Below, piece by piece: positions 1-9,850 of a stretch of DNA of 64,000 nt. Source of the stretch: Atopsyche davidsoni (taxonomy: Eukaryota > Arthropoda > Insecta > Trichoptera > Hydrobiosidae); contig JAILWY010000023.1 of assembly GCA_022113835.1 (NCBI GenBank), positions 8,990,001 through 9,054,000 of the forward strand. Reading direction: 5' to 3'. The position numbers and the translations under genes are program-made. Below the pieces are notes generated by a model that did not search any database, was not told the origin of the DNA, and worked only from the letters and a program-made list of their open reading frames with translations. The stretch's first letter is position 1; each line of letters begins with the position of its first letter.

Positions 1-175
1 TGGCCAGGTAGACGGTGCTGAAGCACCCCTCGCCGATGACCTTGCCGAAGATGAAGTCCTTGGCACTCTTCTTGACGTTGGGGTTGGCGGCGAGGGCGGC
101 GTCCGCGGCAGGCGGCGCGGGGGCGGGGGGCGCCATAGGCGGCCCGGCGGGGGGGCTCACTGGCCGCCCGTTAAT
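1..175 (-). CDS. Pdk1: Pdk1 exon entering the kinase domain (partial, runs off the left edge)
   Basis: Read on the minus strand, this exon encodes 58 codons plus one base. It starts INGRPVSPPAGPP, passes through an Ala/Pro-rich linker and ends NPNVKKSAKDFIFGKVIGEG followed by CFSTVYLA. The DFxFGKxIGEGxFSxVxLA pattern is the first beta strands and glycine-rich loop of PDK1, the membrane-recruited AGC kinase that phosphorylates the activation loops of Akt, S6K and others in insulin/PI3K signalling. A pyrimidine-rich 3' splice site ending ttcctcag lies at 176-178, so the exon begins at 175 in phase 0. An internal ATG at 134-136 could start a shorter form, but the frame is open upstream to the splice site. 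The loop reads GEGCFS where vertebrate PDK1 has GEGSFS. The rest of the kinase and the PH domain are outside the window. Confidence 0.92.
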   Translation of the reverse strand, partial: MNGRPVSPPAGPPMAPPAPAPPAADAALAANPNVKKSAKDFIFGKVIGEGCFSTVYLA

Positions 176-1083
176 CTGAGGAACAATCCAACACGGAAAG
201 GTTATTATTGCACTTCACCGCTACACCGCACTCTTCAATAGAGAGCAAAATAACAATCCTTCAACGTACGGATATATGTTATGCTAGTTGTTATTTAATG
301 TAAATAAATTACGTACTTATGTTATTATCGTTATCGCAAGATAAAATACACTGTTGCTAAAATATTTTAGTGACAAATAACAATGGAAGGATTGTAACCA
401 AACATGTTTCTAAATTTGAGGAAATTTTTTTAGTTTTAATTATTACTAGCCTCACCGAACTAATTATAGGCATTGCGCGATATGTATTTAACCCTCAGGG
501 GAATGTCGATCGTGTCGTACGACTTCCGCAATATCGGCGCGTCTCGTGTTTTTCTCCCAAGAAAGGGCGAGTCGGGATCTAGATCGCCGTGGGCGGCGAC
601 TAACTAGGTCACGGGCCGACACTTACCTAGGCTACAGTGCGAGCATATTTCACATGAAAATAATCATCCAAATTGAGACAGAGTTTTCGTGGATACAAAA
701 GCGACCGACATGCGAAGCGCCTTTACATTTGTACTCATTATAATTATATAATAATAATCTTTCCAGGCGAGGACGAAAGTTAAAGTTTAATCAAATAAAA
801 TTTTGCTTGAAAACTGAAAATCAAATTAAGTGTAAATATCACCGTAAATTTAAAAAAATATTTGCAACGCCAAACGATTTTCGGAAGAATCATCCGCCTT
901 CACAAAATATGATCGATCACCCACTAAAGTTTATCGATGAAGAATTCCGAAATGCGAAACGATAGGCGGATAAAGTTTACATCGCGCGACGAGAACGCAT
1001 AGGTGGGCGATAAAAAGATAAAAATACAGTATCGAGTCGACCGAAAGTGAAAGTACCCGGTCGTATTGTGCGAAATCACTTAC

Positions 1084-1400
1084 ATCCTGAACACTCGCGG
1101 CGGTCTCTTCGGTGGATTCCTTCGGAGGATCGATATTTATTTCGAGTTCAGTATATATTTCTCGACCGATGATTTCCCACCGAAACGAACGAACGCCGCA
1201 ATAAGCTTTCGCGAGCCGAAGGTCGCCCGCGGCACTGACGGCACTGACGGCACTCGCGGCTCTGACGGCACTCGCAGCTCTGGCGGGGCCGCGAGACTCC
1301 CCGGCCGGGCGAGCGCCACCGCCGCGGCCCGGCAAATCGCAAGCGATCTCTTTCGGTTTACCTTGACTTTCATCGGATGAAAAACAAAACAGAAAAGTCG
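1084..1400 (-). other. Candidate alternative first exon of Pdk1 (CpG-rich, strong donor)
   Basis: On the minus strand a very good 5' splice site, CAGGAT|GTAAGTGAT, ends a CpG-rich stretch. One frame is open across the whole stretch and ends EESTEETAASVQD-like (acidic, phase 0 at the donor), which would splice in frame to the exon at 1-175. No in-frame ATG and no convincing acceptor were found upstream. The most economical reading is a 5'-untranslated or alternative first exon, with translation from the ATG at 134-136. The right boundary given is approximate. It may equally be a chance donor beside a GC-rich patch. Confidence 0.25.
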
Positions 1401-1663
1401 CTGCGAAAACACTCAGCGAGACCTCGCCGCGGATCAGACGGACTCGGAATTCACTAGATTCGAAACCGATTCGCCGTCACTACGGAACTTCTCGAACTAC
1501 GCGGAAAACCGATGCGCGAACATCACGGCGGGAGCTCGGTGTCGGGCTGGCGGACCAAAAATTTAAATTTTAAATGCCGATCGCACTGGGAGGGAATCGC
1601 GCGCGCGTCCGTCCGACTCAGACATCCGAACGACATTGAAGGCGACTCGCGCTCGCCGGGCGG

Positions 1664-1726
1664 AGGGGGCGGGGGGGGGCGGGGGGCCGGGGGCGGGGGG
1701 CCGGGGGGCGGCGCCGCGTCACCGCG
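1664..1726 (+). repeat. G-run tract (potential G-quadruplex)
   Basis: About 60 bases of runs of four to nine G separated by single C or short C-rich spacers on the plus strand. At least four G-runs are close enough to form a G-quadruplex; on the minus (Pdk1 sense) strand the same tract is C-rich. It sits in the CpG-rich part of a Pdk1 intron. Formation and function are inference. Confidence 0.6.
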
Positions 1727-2095
1727 CGTCACAGGCGGGGCCCCGAGGGGGACCGTCAGCTGTGATAGTGGAACATTCTGCCGGCGAGTGACATCTTCGC
1801 GCACGGCGGGCAGCCTGCGTCCGAACCTTCGGACGATCGGAAGATCGGGGAAATTCAAAATCGCGATACCGACTTAGGAGCGGGTGGCGGGTGGCGGGTG
1901 GCGGGCGGCGAGTCTAGCCTCGTGCATTGTGTCACGGAGCCGAGGAGCGCCCGGGCCTCAGCCGAATCGGCAACCGTAATCAGCTCTGCACACAGGCGAC
2001 CGTGCGTCAGTGCGACTCCCTCTCGCCGGAGAGCTCGCGCCAATGTCAAGGAGAGTTATGTAAATGAAAAGTAAACGAAAACGGAAGCGCCTCAC

Positions 2096-2146
2096 CTCGA
2101 AACCGACAATCGGCGCAGAATTGTATTTTCGCTTTGCCGATGCGAT
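2096..2146 (-). CDS. Pdk1: Pdk1 N-terminal exon, 51 nt (probable)
   Basis: The minus strand shows a clean small exon. The acceptor is ctatttgtgtttatgtag, followed by 51 nt and then the donor TTTCGAG|GTGAGG. It is exactly 17 codons (IASAKRKYNSAPIVGFE), open in phase 0. Both the upstream exon (14544-14678) and the downstream exon (1-175) also meet at phase 0, so it can be included or skipped without changing frame. It would lie in the poorly conserved N-terminal extension ahead of the kinase domain, where insect and vertebrate PDK1 differ. I do not recognise the peptide itself; the call rests on splice sites, phase and position. Its short length and symmetric phase make a regulated cassette plausible. 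Confidence 0.55.
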
Positions 2147-5100
2147 CTACATAAACACAAATAGCTTTAATATTTAGATAACACTTGGAAAAAACAATAA
2201 TGCACGGTAATTTAAGTAACCTATACATATTGATCGACCCACTCGGTATTCGTCGCGCCATGGAAGACGTCTTTGAGAATGCATCGCGGTTCATCGCACG
2301 TCTGAAAACGAATATGAACACGTGTTTGAGAATCACAAATAAAATTAAAGCAAATATTTTAAATCTCCGACGGGCGAGGCGCCGTTCGCGCGCTCGTCGA
2401 GCGGTGGGGCTCCCGGGGCCTCCCTGACCTACCCCAAAATCATCACGAGGGGGAGAAATTCGACAGTAATTGAGCGGGATTCACTCGAGAGATGGGAGAG
2501 AATCGATACTCGAACGAACAAATATTACGAATCGGTCGAGTGCGTCGGCGGCCGCAGCGCTAATTCGGTATTCCCGCGAAAACCTACACCTTCATTGATG
2601 TGATATTTCATTTACAGAAATAACGAGCGATCTTACGGAAATAAGCCACCGCGCAGAAGGTACAACAACCGATTGTAGAAAACGGCTGATCGCCAAATCA
2701 TCATGCGTTATTGCATCCGAACGTACGTATAATAAGGAACATCGCGATAGAGTCGGACATTATTAAAATATTCATCAGTACACCGACGAGACTATCACAA
2801 TAGGGGTATTGCACAATGCGTCCTCGATTGGGAGTAAAAAAAAAAGAAAACGTTCAGAACGCGTCCATTCATTGAGCGAAATATGTATGTCAACGTGTCA
2901 AGAGCGGTTTCCAGTTCCCAATGCAGCGGCGGCCCCGCTCCCGCTCCGGCTCCCGCTCCCGCTCCCGCCCTGCCGCCGCGAACTGTGAATGGCGATCGTC
3001 CGATCGTCCGATCATCCCACCACATTCACAGTCGGCGTGATTCATGCCTCCGTTCGCCATTCACGATCGGATAGGTGTTGTCGCCCATAACGGAAACGAA
3101 ACATAATTCGAGAGCGGCGCGGCAGAGGCGGCCCGCACAATGGGCGAGGGCACGGCCGAGCGGGCCGGCGGCTCGCGCGCTCGTCGATGCCGGTCAATAG
3201 AACGAGGAAATCGGATGCGGATACAAATAATTAAAACGGCGCTCATTCACAAAAAGCGAACAATTCGCCGCCACCAGTGCCCGGAGTCGATAGTGCGGCT
3301 AATTCGAGAGAGTGACGCGATAGGCCAGAAGCGTCTCCGAGGGTGTCTTCCGTTCCGAGAGCGGCACGTGTGCCGCAGATGAGTCCCGCTCGCGAGGCGG
3401 ACGCGGGACTGTAATTAGCGACACTCGCGCGGCCCGTCCGAGGGGCGCATCCGCCGCGGTGGCGGTGACGGTGGCGGTGGCGGCTGCGGTGGCGGTGGCG
3501 GCTGCCGTTTCCCGCGAGACGAGCGCGGGAAAATCGCGAGTTTTCAAAGCAATTAGGTCGGAATGTCGTCAGCCGCGGCCGCGAGACGGCACGCGAGAAA
3601 CGAGAGCCGCACTATCGGGAGTTAACCACTTAAAGTCGAGCGGTGACTGTGATACTATCCGCTTGCGTCGGGGCGATTACCGGAGCGAGCGGAAGTCGAG
3701 CTCCTCGGCGGCGTTTCGGGCAGTCTCGCACCTCGCGCTGGACGCACACCGGATGCCGAGCGTTTATTGCGTCGTCCTCTCCCGAGGCTCGGGTTACCCG
3801 CCACGGCCCGAGCCCGGCCTCGGCCTTCCCGCCCTGCGGAGCTGCGGATTCTGGAAACGCGCAGACGACGCAAACGAATGCAGGGAGTTATTTCTCCAGT
3901 CAGAGTGTCCCGACGTTCCCCTCTCGGATATATTCTACACATCTTGAAGAGAAAATTATATTACCGTGGGAGTAAATTCGAAACTTGCGCGTTCGGAGTC
4001 GCGCTGCGAAACCGGGGGCCGGCGAGTGCAACTCAAAAATAAAAACGACGAAGCCAAAAGAGCGCATTGTGTTTTGAGATTACCCTCAAGATATATACAG
4101 TCGTTCAAATGTAAACAAAATATTACAGGTAAGATGGCAATCTTCGGCATCGACCGATCGAGACGGCGGTCGAGTGTGAGATATATTATTATATTCCGGA
4201 GATAAATACCGAATTTATTAAATAGTCCCTCGATATAATGTTTTACTTATTTTTGTTTTTCATTGAATGGAGAATTCATCTCATCATTCATTGATCAGCA
4301 ATCATCACGCGCATTCAGTTATCCGTAGACTTATTCGAAATAGAAGTGTGCCGTGTCGCGCGCTCCCCGGGAGGCCGCGAGTCCCGCCAGGCGACGCTTC
4401 ATCTGCGCGATGGACGGAACCATCGACGATGATAAGCGCCGCGCGGAATGCCATTCGTGATAAGACGTGCGGTTCGGGCCGCTTCCGCCCGCACAAATAG
4501 TAAAAACCCGGCGCATTCTGGGAAAGCGTTTTCGGAAAAACCGAATCGACCGGTCCGAAAAGCCGAACTTCCGCCGGTTACTCGACGGCTAATTGCTGAT
4601 AAATGATACAACACTCCGCAAATCACACTATCATATATATTTTTTGATTTACCGATCTATTTACCAATCTGGGAAAAGCAAATTTACATAATAATTTATA
4701 CACCTTAGATTTATATTATCTTGGACCGATCGGTAATCACCTGAATGTGTTTATATGTAACCTTTATAAAATAACAAATTAAGCGATCAAATGAAGCATT
4801 TTAACAAAACATAAACATAGGATAGTAAAAAAAATAAAAACAGAATGTTCCGACCTTTTGCTCTTGAATAAACTTTTGAATAGTCAAAGCGATACTAAAC
4901 AAAAAAAATAACGCCGGCAAACTTTAAAAAAAAAAAAAAAGGAAATTATTATATTTTAAAAATTGTAAATATTCTAGCAAATGTTTATGACAGGGTAAAT
5001 ATTAATTGCGTTAAATGTATTTTTAGCTACAACTCTAAAGTAATTGAGCCATACTGGTCAAAAATATTTTCTCAATTATATAAAGTAGGAGAATTCTAAA

Positions 5101-8100
5101 CGCATTTCAGGCTTCGCTTCGCTTCATGGTGATCCGTCCCGAGCGCCACCGGCTTTGGACGCACGCGAAGGTCTCCATAGAGTCCGTGCGTAGCAAGCGT
5201 AGCCTGCGTAGCTTGCGTGGCCCGCGTACTGAGGCGAACCTAACTCCGCTGGGCGGCTTCGCTGGCGCCGGCGCTACCGGGCGACGCTTTGCCGGCGCCG
5301 GGCTTCCTTGCGCTGGACACGCGCATTACGCAACGTTAATTATTAGTTTAAGATAATACGTTATTATATTCACAGTTGCCAGTTATATACAATATAAGAC
5401 AGCGTAAAATTAAATATATGAATTATAATAAAATCACTTGTAGCACACACGAGGTGAATAGACAAACAGTGCGGCCACAGAGGTATTTCAGGGCAGGTCG
5501 GGCTGAGTTAGGTTTGGGAACTGATGCGTTTTCCACGGCGAGCGCTCAATGTGAATACCGCCGCACTGTCGCGGGTGGCGACCCCGACCCGCCGTTATTG
5601 TAATGTGAAATGCGAAACGTCCACCGTGAATTAATATGGAGTGCAAAATACAAATATTACCGGCGTGAAGCTGAGCGACACAATGGACTCGCGCAACCTC
5701 GGATGACCGCTGGGCGGCACCTCGCGACACCCGAGCCGAACTGCCGCGGCGCGGGGAACTGCCGTTTCGACAGGACACACGAAGACATCGCTCCGGGAGT
5801 GCAACTCGACAGACCCATTGGCATCCGATTCCTAGCTGTTACGTTTGATAGTACCCGCCGCCCGAAGGTGGGCGAGGAGTACCCGCGCGGGATCGAGCAG
5901 ATAAAGCGTAACTTAAAAATAATTCAACACATAAAACATTAACAGGCTCGGCTTCAGATCGAATCGCTCGCGCGAGGGACGATTAATAAAAAATAAATAA
6001 AAATAGCGACGCAAATTGATTAACGGCACCTTCTCGCCCGGGCGGACGACGCCTCTTTCAGTCGAACGTCAAAAGTGAAAGCGTGCACTGGAATATCGCA
6101 ATGACTTCCTGGGTATCGAGCCAGTCTGCGCCGCGTCCCGGCAGATCGTGCCGAGATGCGCGTCAAGCGGGCCGTTACGCTAAACGATCAAAGTACAGTA
6201 AAACGATTCCACAAATTCGGTCTTATCGATCAGATTTCTGTCGAACCTGAGACACGAAAGGCACGGAGTGTAGGTTAATGCCGTACTTGTGGTTACAGGA
6301 ATTATCAAATGAAAAAACCCGGATATCGCCTGGACTCACCTGAGCTCACGCGGGAGGCGCTCGAGAAGGTGAAGACTGACGTCGCAGATGACGCGCGTCG
6401 GACCTCGACGGTGTCCGACGGCGTCAAAATCAGTGCGTCACACGATTAAAAAGTAATTGATATTTATGGCTACACACTTTTGTAATTTGTATGTGATTTA
6501 TTCACATCTCAAAAAAAAGATCTCATCACCTCAAATAAGAAAAAAAGAATCGAATAAAGATTTCCCATGTTTACTATAAATATTTTGCCAAATCAATTAA
6601 AATTTGATTGTATGCATACCGTTATTTGAAAACACATAATTACAGCACAGTTTTTGCCAGCAGTCGCAACTCCACGCGTAATGCGAAAACAGTTGCAGAC
6701 TATTTTATGTCGTTTTCACGGCCAGTTGTTGCGAAATGACATAAAATGCAACGAAGGCCGCCCGCTTACACGTGTCGCCGAGAAGCGCCGCGGCATTGAG
6801 TCCGATGCACTTCCCGGGGCGGCCAGGGGACTACTCGCTAAGTCTTCTACAATAATACTATATTATTCATTCTAACTATTCGCACTTTCGGCTATCCGCT
6901 ATCGTATCAAAATGTGTGCATAACTTAAAAACTCAAAGGGCACGTGTACGACAATCGTAAAACTCAGTGGGTATGTTTGTTCATAAAGAAACATAAAATA
7001 TTTTTACTATCCGAGTTAAACGAAGCGAGACCTTCGTTTGTCAATCGATATACTTCTAGGCCCACAATCACGCAGCATGCACGCCATGGAGGCGCGTGGC
7101 TGGCAAGATCGGGGCGATGGCGCTGGCACTAGTGGTCGAGCATCCTCTCGAGTCAGGTCTCGAGTCACATTAGCACAGCGATGGTCAAAAAAACGAGGTT
7201 TGCGATATCATGTCATTTATGCTGATACGCTGGATTTTCTTGATTATATTTTATTATACTGAATATAGCTACTGCGCAATGTGGATTTTAAATAAGCAAA
7301 TGACTGCAATTGTGAACTTTTATTAAATATTAATTAAATGGTAGTCCGATTCGAGGCGCTGCCAAAACTATATCTATGTCATCCCACGTCGGCAGGCACA
7401 ACAAAATAGCATCGCGCAGAGTCTGGGAGAATTTGTTTTAGGAACATCGAAAGATACGAGGATGTTCACCAACAAATTGGATATGTCAAGAAGGTTCAAG
7501 GAGAACTGCGAATATTCTCGCAATATAAATATGCTGTACAAATCGATCTTCGTCGACGATGAACTAGTTAAAACGGCGAGATGTGAATAAAGTGACAGCG
7601 GAAGAATACAGAGAGCAGTGTAAATAAATTATGGTGGAAAAAACAAATTGGAACCAGTTACGTCCCGTTAAATCTCGCAGTGTATTAATTCCCAAAATGT
7701 TGTGTCTAGTGTATTTTAAATAATCCCGAAGCCGTTAGAATACAAGTGAGAAATGAAGTCCCGAATCGCGCCTTCCCTTCCTACTCCTCTGGGTCGCGTC
7801 CCGGCGGAGCTTCCATAATGCAGCGTATTCAATAGAGTCCCAATTCCAGCCCGCGGCTCCTACCGATGTTGCGAATGTCAAATAATTCGCACCGATGCGG
7901 AGTGCCTCCGCCGCTTTTGTCACGTGCGCATTTTTACTGGCGGCTCCGAGTTATTTATCAATTCACGGGACGTCGTCTGTTCGAGAATCCTCGATCGGCA
8001 GCTCCGTTCGGAGCGTTCGGGAAGTACGCAGGAACGCCGTATAAGCCGCTTCCTCCGAACGGGGCGAAGGATGCGCTCATGCCGTATTGGACGTCTGTAC

Positions 8101-9192
8101 TGGAGCACTATTTAAATCGCAAGAGCCAGAGTCCTAATCGGTGAATTGTACCAAAAAAAATTATCGCGTTTTAAAGTTCAGTCAGTGCTTTATCGAGCAG
8201 GCAAACGTGCGGGAGAGTGGCAGCGATGACGTGCACGGTAGGAAGTTAGCGCCCACTTACATACAATTAGCATAACAAACTCTCACAACTTAAATAACAA
8301 GATTCGAAGCATCCGATGAAAGTTGACAGGAAAACGGTGTATTCTTTTTGCAGGACTGTGATTATTATGCAATTTTACGACCGAATCTGTTATATGAGAT
8401 CTTTTGTATACTTTCTGCAAACAATGACATGTATTAGAGATAATTCCAAATCTACAATCGAATAAATGATTTCCCACCCTTCCTTAAAGTCAAATTATCG
8501 ATTAATATTTGAAAAAATGTTTTTGATAAGGTACAAAAAAAAACAAGACACTAACCCATCGATGAAATATTGTTTTGCATTTTTATTGAAAGTTTTTAAA
8601 ATACGTCATTTTACAGACATTAGCACGGTATGATATGCATACAGTATGACGGAAGTGTGCACGCAGTGCTTGCAGTGTATTTGAATAATGCAAATAATCA
8701 GAACTTAAGACCCACCTGCTTCATGCGAGTGACTTTATGTTAAAAAAAAAACCGTAATAAAAGAAACGGCGACTGCAAATTAAACAAAGCCTCCTGATGC
8801 GCCAAAATAGAGCTCGACATGTGTCATCGACAAACAGGAAGCCCAGCCTTGTTTAATGGTGTACTACTAACTATTATTACTAATGTTCACTATTTATAAA
8901 ATAAAAATGTAAGGATTATTTCTATATTAAATGTTGTTACAAATGGTTCAGTTATCTAGAATAATAGCTCTAACGTCCAAATTGGAATAACACTCCATAA
9001 GTAAAGCGGTTGTTTTTCTCACATGAAGCGCGCGTTGCATGCGAAACACGCTGCTATAAAAAGGTCTGAAGAATGCAAAAGAGAATTATACAATGTACTT
9101 TTGTCCGTTATATGTATGGGTTTTGATGCACTTGATGTAGAAATAAAATTGGGATTAATATATTCTCGCAATTTTTCGCAAATTCTTCCCAG
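2147..9192 (-). other. Large Pdk1 intron, part 1
   Basis: Inferred to be intronic for the Pdk1 transcript that starts near 14.7 kb. Composition is a mosaic. CpG-rich patches at 2900-3920, 4340-4560, 5120-5320, 5490-5900 and 6340-6460 alternate with AT-rich runs, for example 4620-5110 and 6460-6650. Short GC microsatellites occur at 2934-2971 (CTCCCG-like) and 3456-3510 (GGTGGCG-like). Open frames here are short, lack good starts or are repeat-driven. Positions 6650-9190 look like plain intron. Confidence 0.5.
6340..6450 (-). other. Candidate non-coding first exon with GTGAGT donor
   Basis: The minus strand has GAGCTCAG|GTGAGTCC at 6334-6347, a near-consensus donor, closing a CpG-rich stretch. 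One frame (ending SSASRVSS plus one base) is open for about 36 codons, but there is no ATG and no acceptor, and its end phase (1) would not join the 1-175 exon in frame. If real it is an untranslated first exon. The right edge is approximate. Confidence 0.18.
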
Positions 9193-9372
9193 GGCACTAA
9201 AATATGGTAGTGTATGTTCTTAAAATGGACTACTCGCATTGCACTGTCGATCAGCCGGCAAGTTGGTAGTGCTGGAATAGTCTGACTGCGAAGGTGACAG
9301 CGAGGCTGCCCCGTACAAGACGCCAAAGGTGATGGGCGTGCCGCAGACTAGCCCACATCCACGCGTCGCAAG
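9193..9372 (+). other. Candidate plus-strand exon nested in the Pdk1 intron
   Basis: On the plus strand a strong acceptor (tttttcgcaaattcttcccag) and a strong donor (GTCGCAAG|GTAAGGG) bound 180 nt. No frame is open across the whole exon. The frame closest to coding has a TAG at 9278-9280, then reads SDCEGDSEAAPYKTPKVMGV and on to the donor with GC3-rich codons. An ATG at 9332 in good context opens MGVPQTSPHPRVA and continues to the donor (phase 2). It may be a 5' exon of a nested plus-strand gene or a relic of coding sequence. I do not recognise the peptide. A pyrimidine-poor AG directly before the SDCEGD frame is the alternative acceptor. Confidence 0.3.
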
Positions 9373-9576
9373 GTAAGGGTATTTGGAGGACGATTGAGCC
9401 ACCGGTAAATATAAATTTAATTTTATTCGTCAAAAAAAGAAACGCGCCCAATATCTCGCAATGAAAATACATATGTAACTATTTATATCGGTCGCGTTTT
9501 GTTAAGAAATATATTTTTTAAATATCTACAGAATTATTGCGCAACCAAAACATAAACAAGTCGTTAAATATTTCAG

Positions 9577-9850
9577 CCCGCGGGCCTCAAGAGCGCCGTG
9601 CATCCGCACCGGCCGACGCAGTCTCGGAGGACGACTCCACCGCAGGCGACGACCAGGCTCGCGGGACGGACCACAGACCCGGGCTCCGGGCTCGGGCTCC
9701 GGCTCCGGGCTCCGGCTCCGGGCTCCGGATGCCCCGTTCCATTGATCGGCTGCAACCGATGACGATCGTAACGATTGGGCAAGTGCGCAGTGGGGCTCGC
9801 GCACCGAGCACGCGACTGACACACATCCGAGAGGCTAGACCCAAATAAAC
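9577..9850 (+). other. GC-rich open stretch with GGCTCCG repeats
   Basis: An AG following taaatatttc at 9566-9576 could be an acceptor for the preceding candidate exon (intron of about 204 nt). The next 270 bases are open in a Ser/Asp/Arg-rich frame to a TAA near 9846. Much of this comes from GGCTCCG-type repeats at 9676-9729, so codon bias cannot be trusted. No donor of quality follows. I treat it as GC-rich intronic DNA with a slim chance of being a terminal exon. Confidence 0.15.

Larger units (their letters stand above)
176..2095 (-). other. Pdk1 intron with a CpG-rich patch
   Basis: This is inferred to be the intron between the exons at 1-175 and 2096-2146. Positions 180-1050 are AT-rich with nothing coding that I can support. 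A perfect GTAAGT donor preceded directly by CTAG lies on the minus strand at 621-628, but I see no exon to go with it. Positions 1180-2050 are strongly CpG-rich with short GC repeats: GGCACTGAC-type at 1233-1283 and GGGTGGC at 1881-1911. They are described separately where notable. Confidence 0.5.

Noticed and set aside
621..628. CTAG|GTAAGT on the minus strand as a recursive splice site in a Pdk1 intron
   Set aside because: The sequence before it is not pyrimidine-rich and the intron is under 2 kb, too short to need a ratchet.
8254..8274. 21-nt minus-strand exon with GTAAGT donor
   Set aside because: Acceptor poor and the phase-0 frame has a stop.
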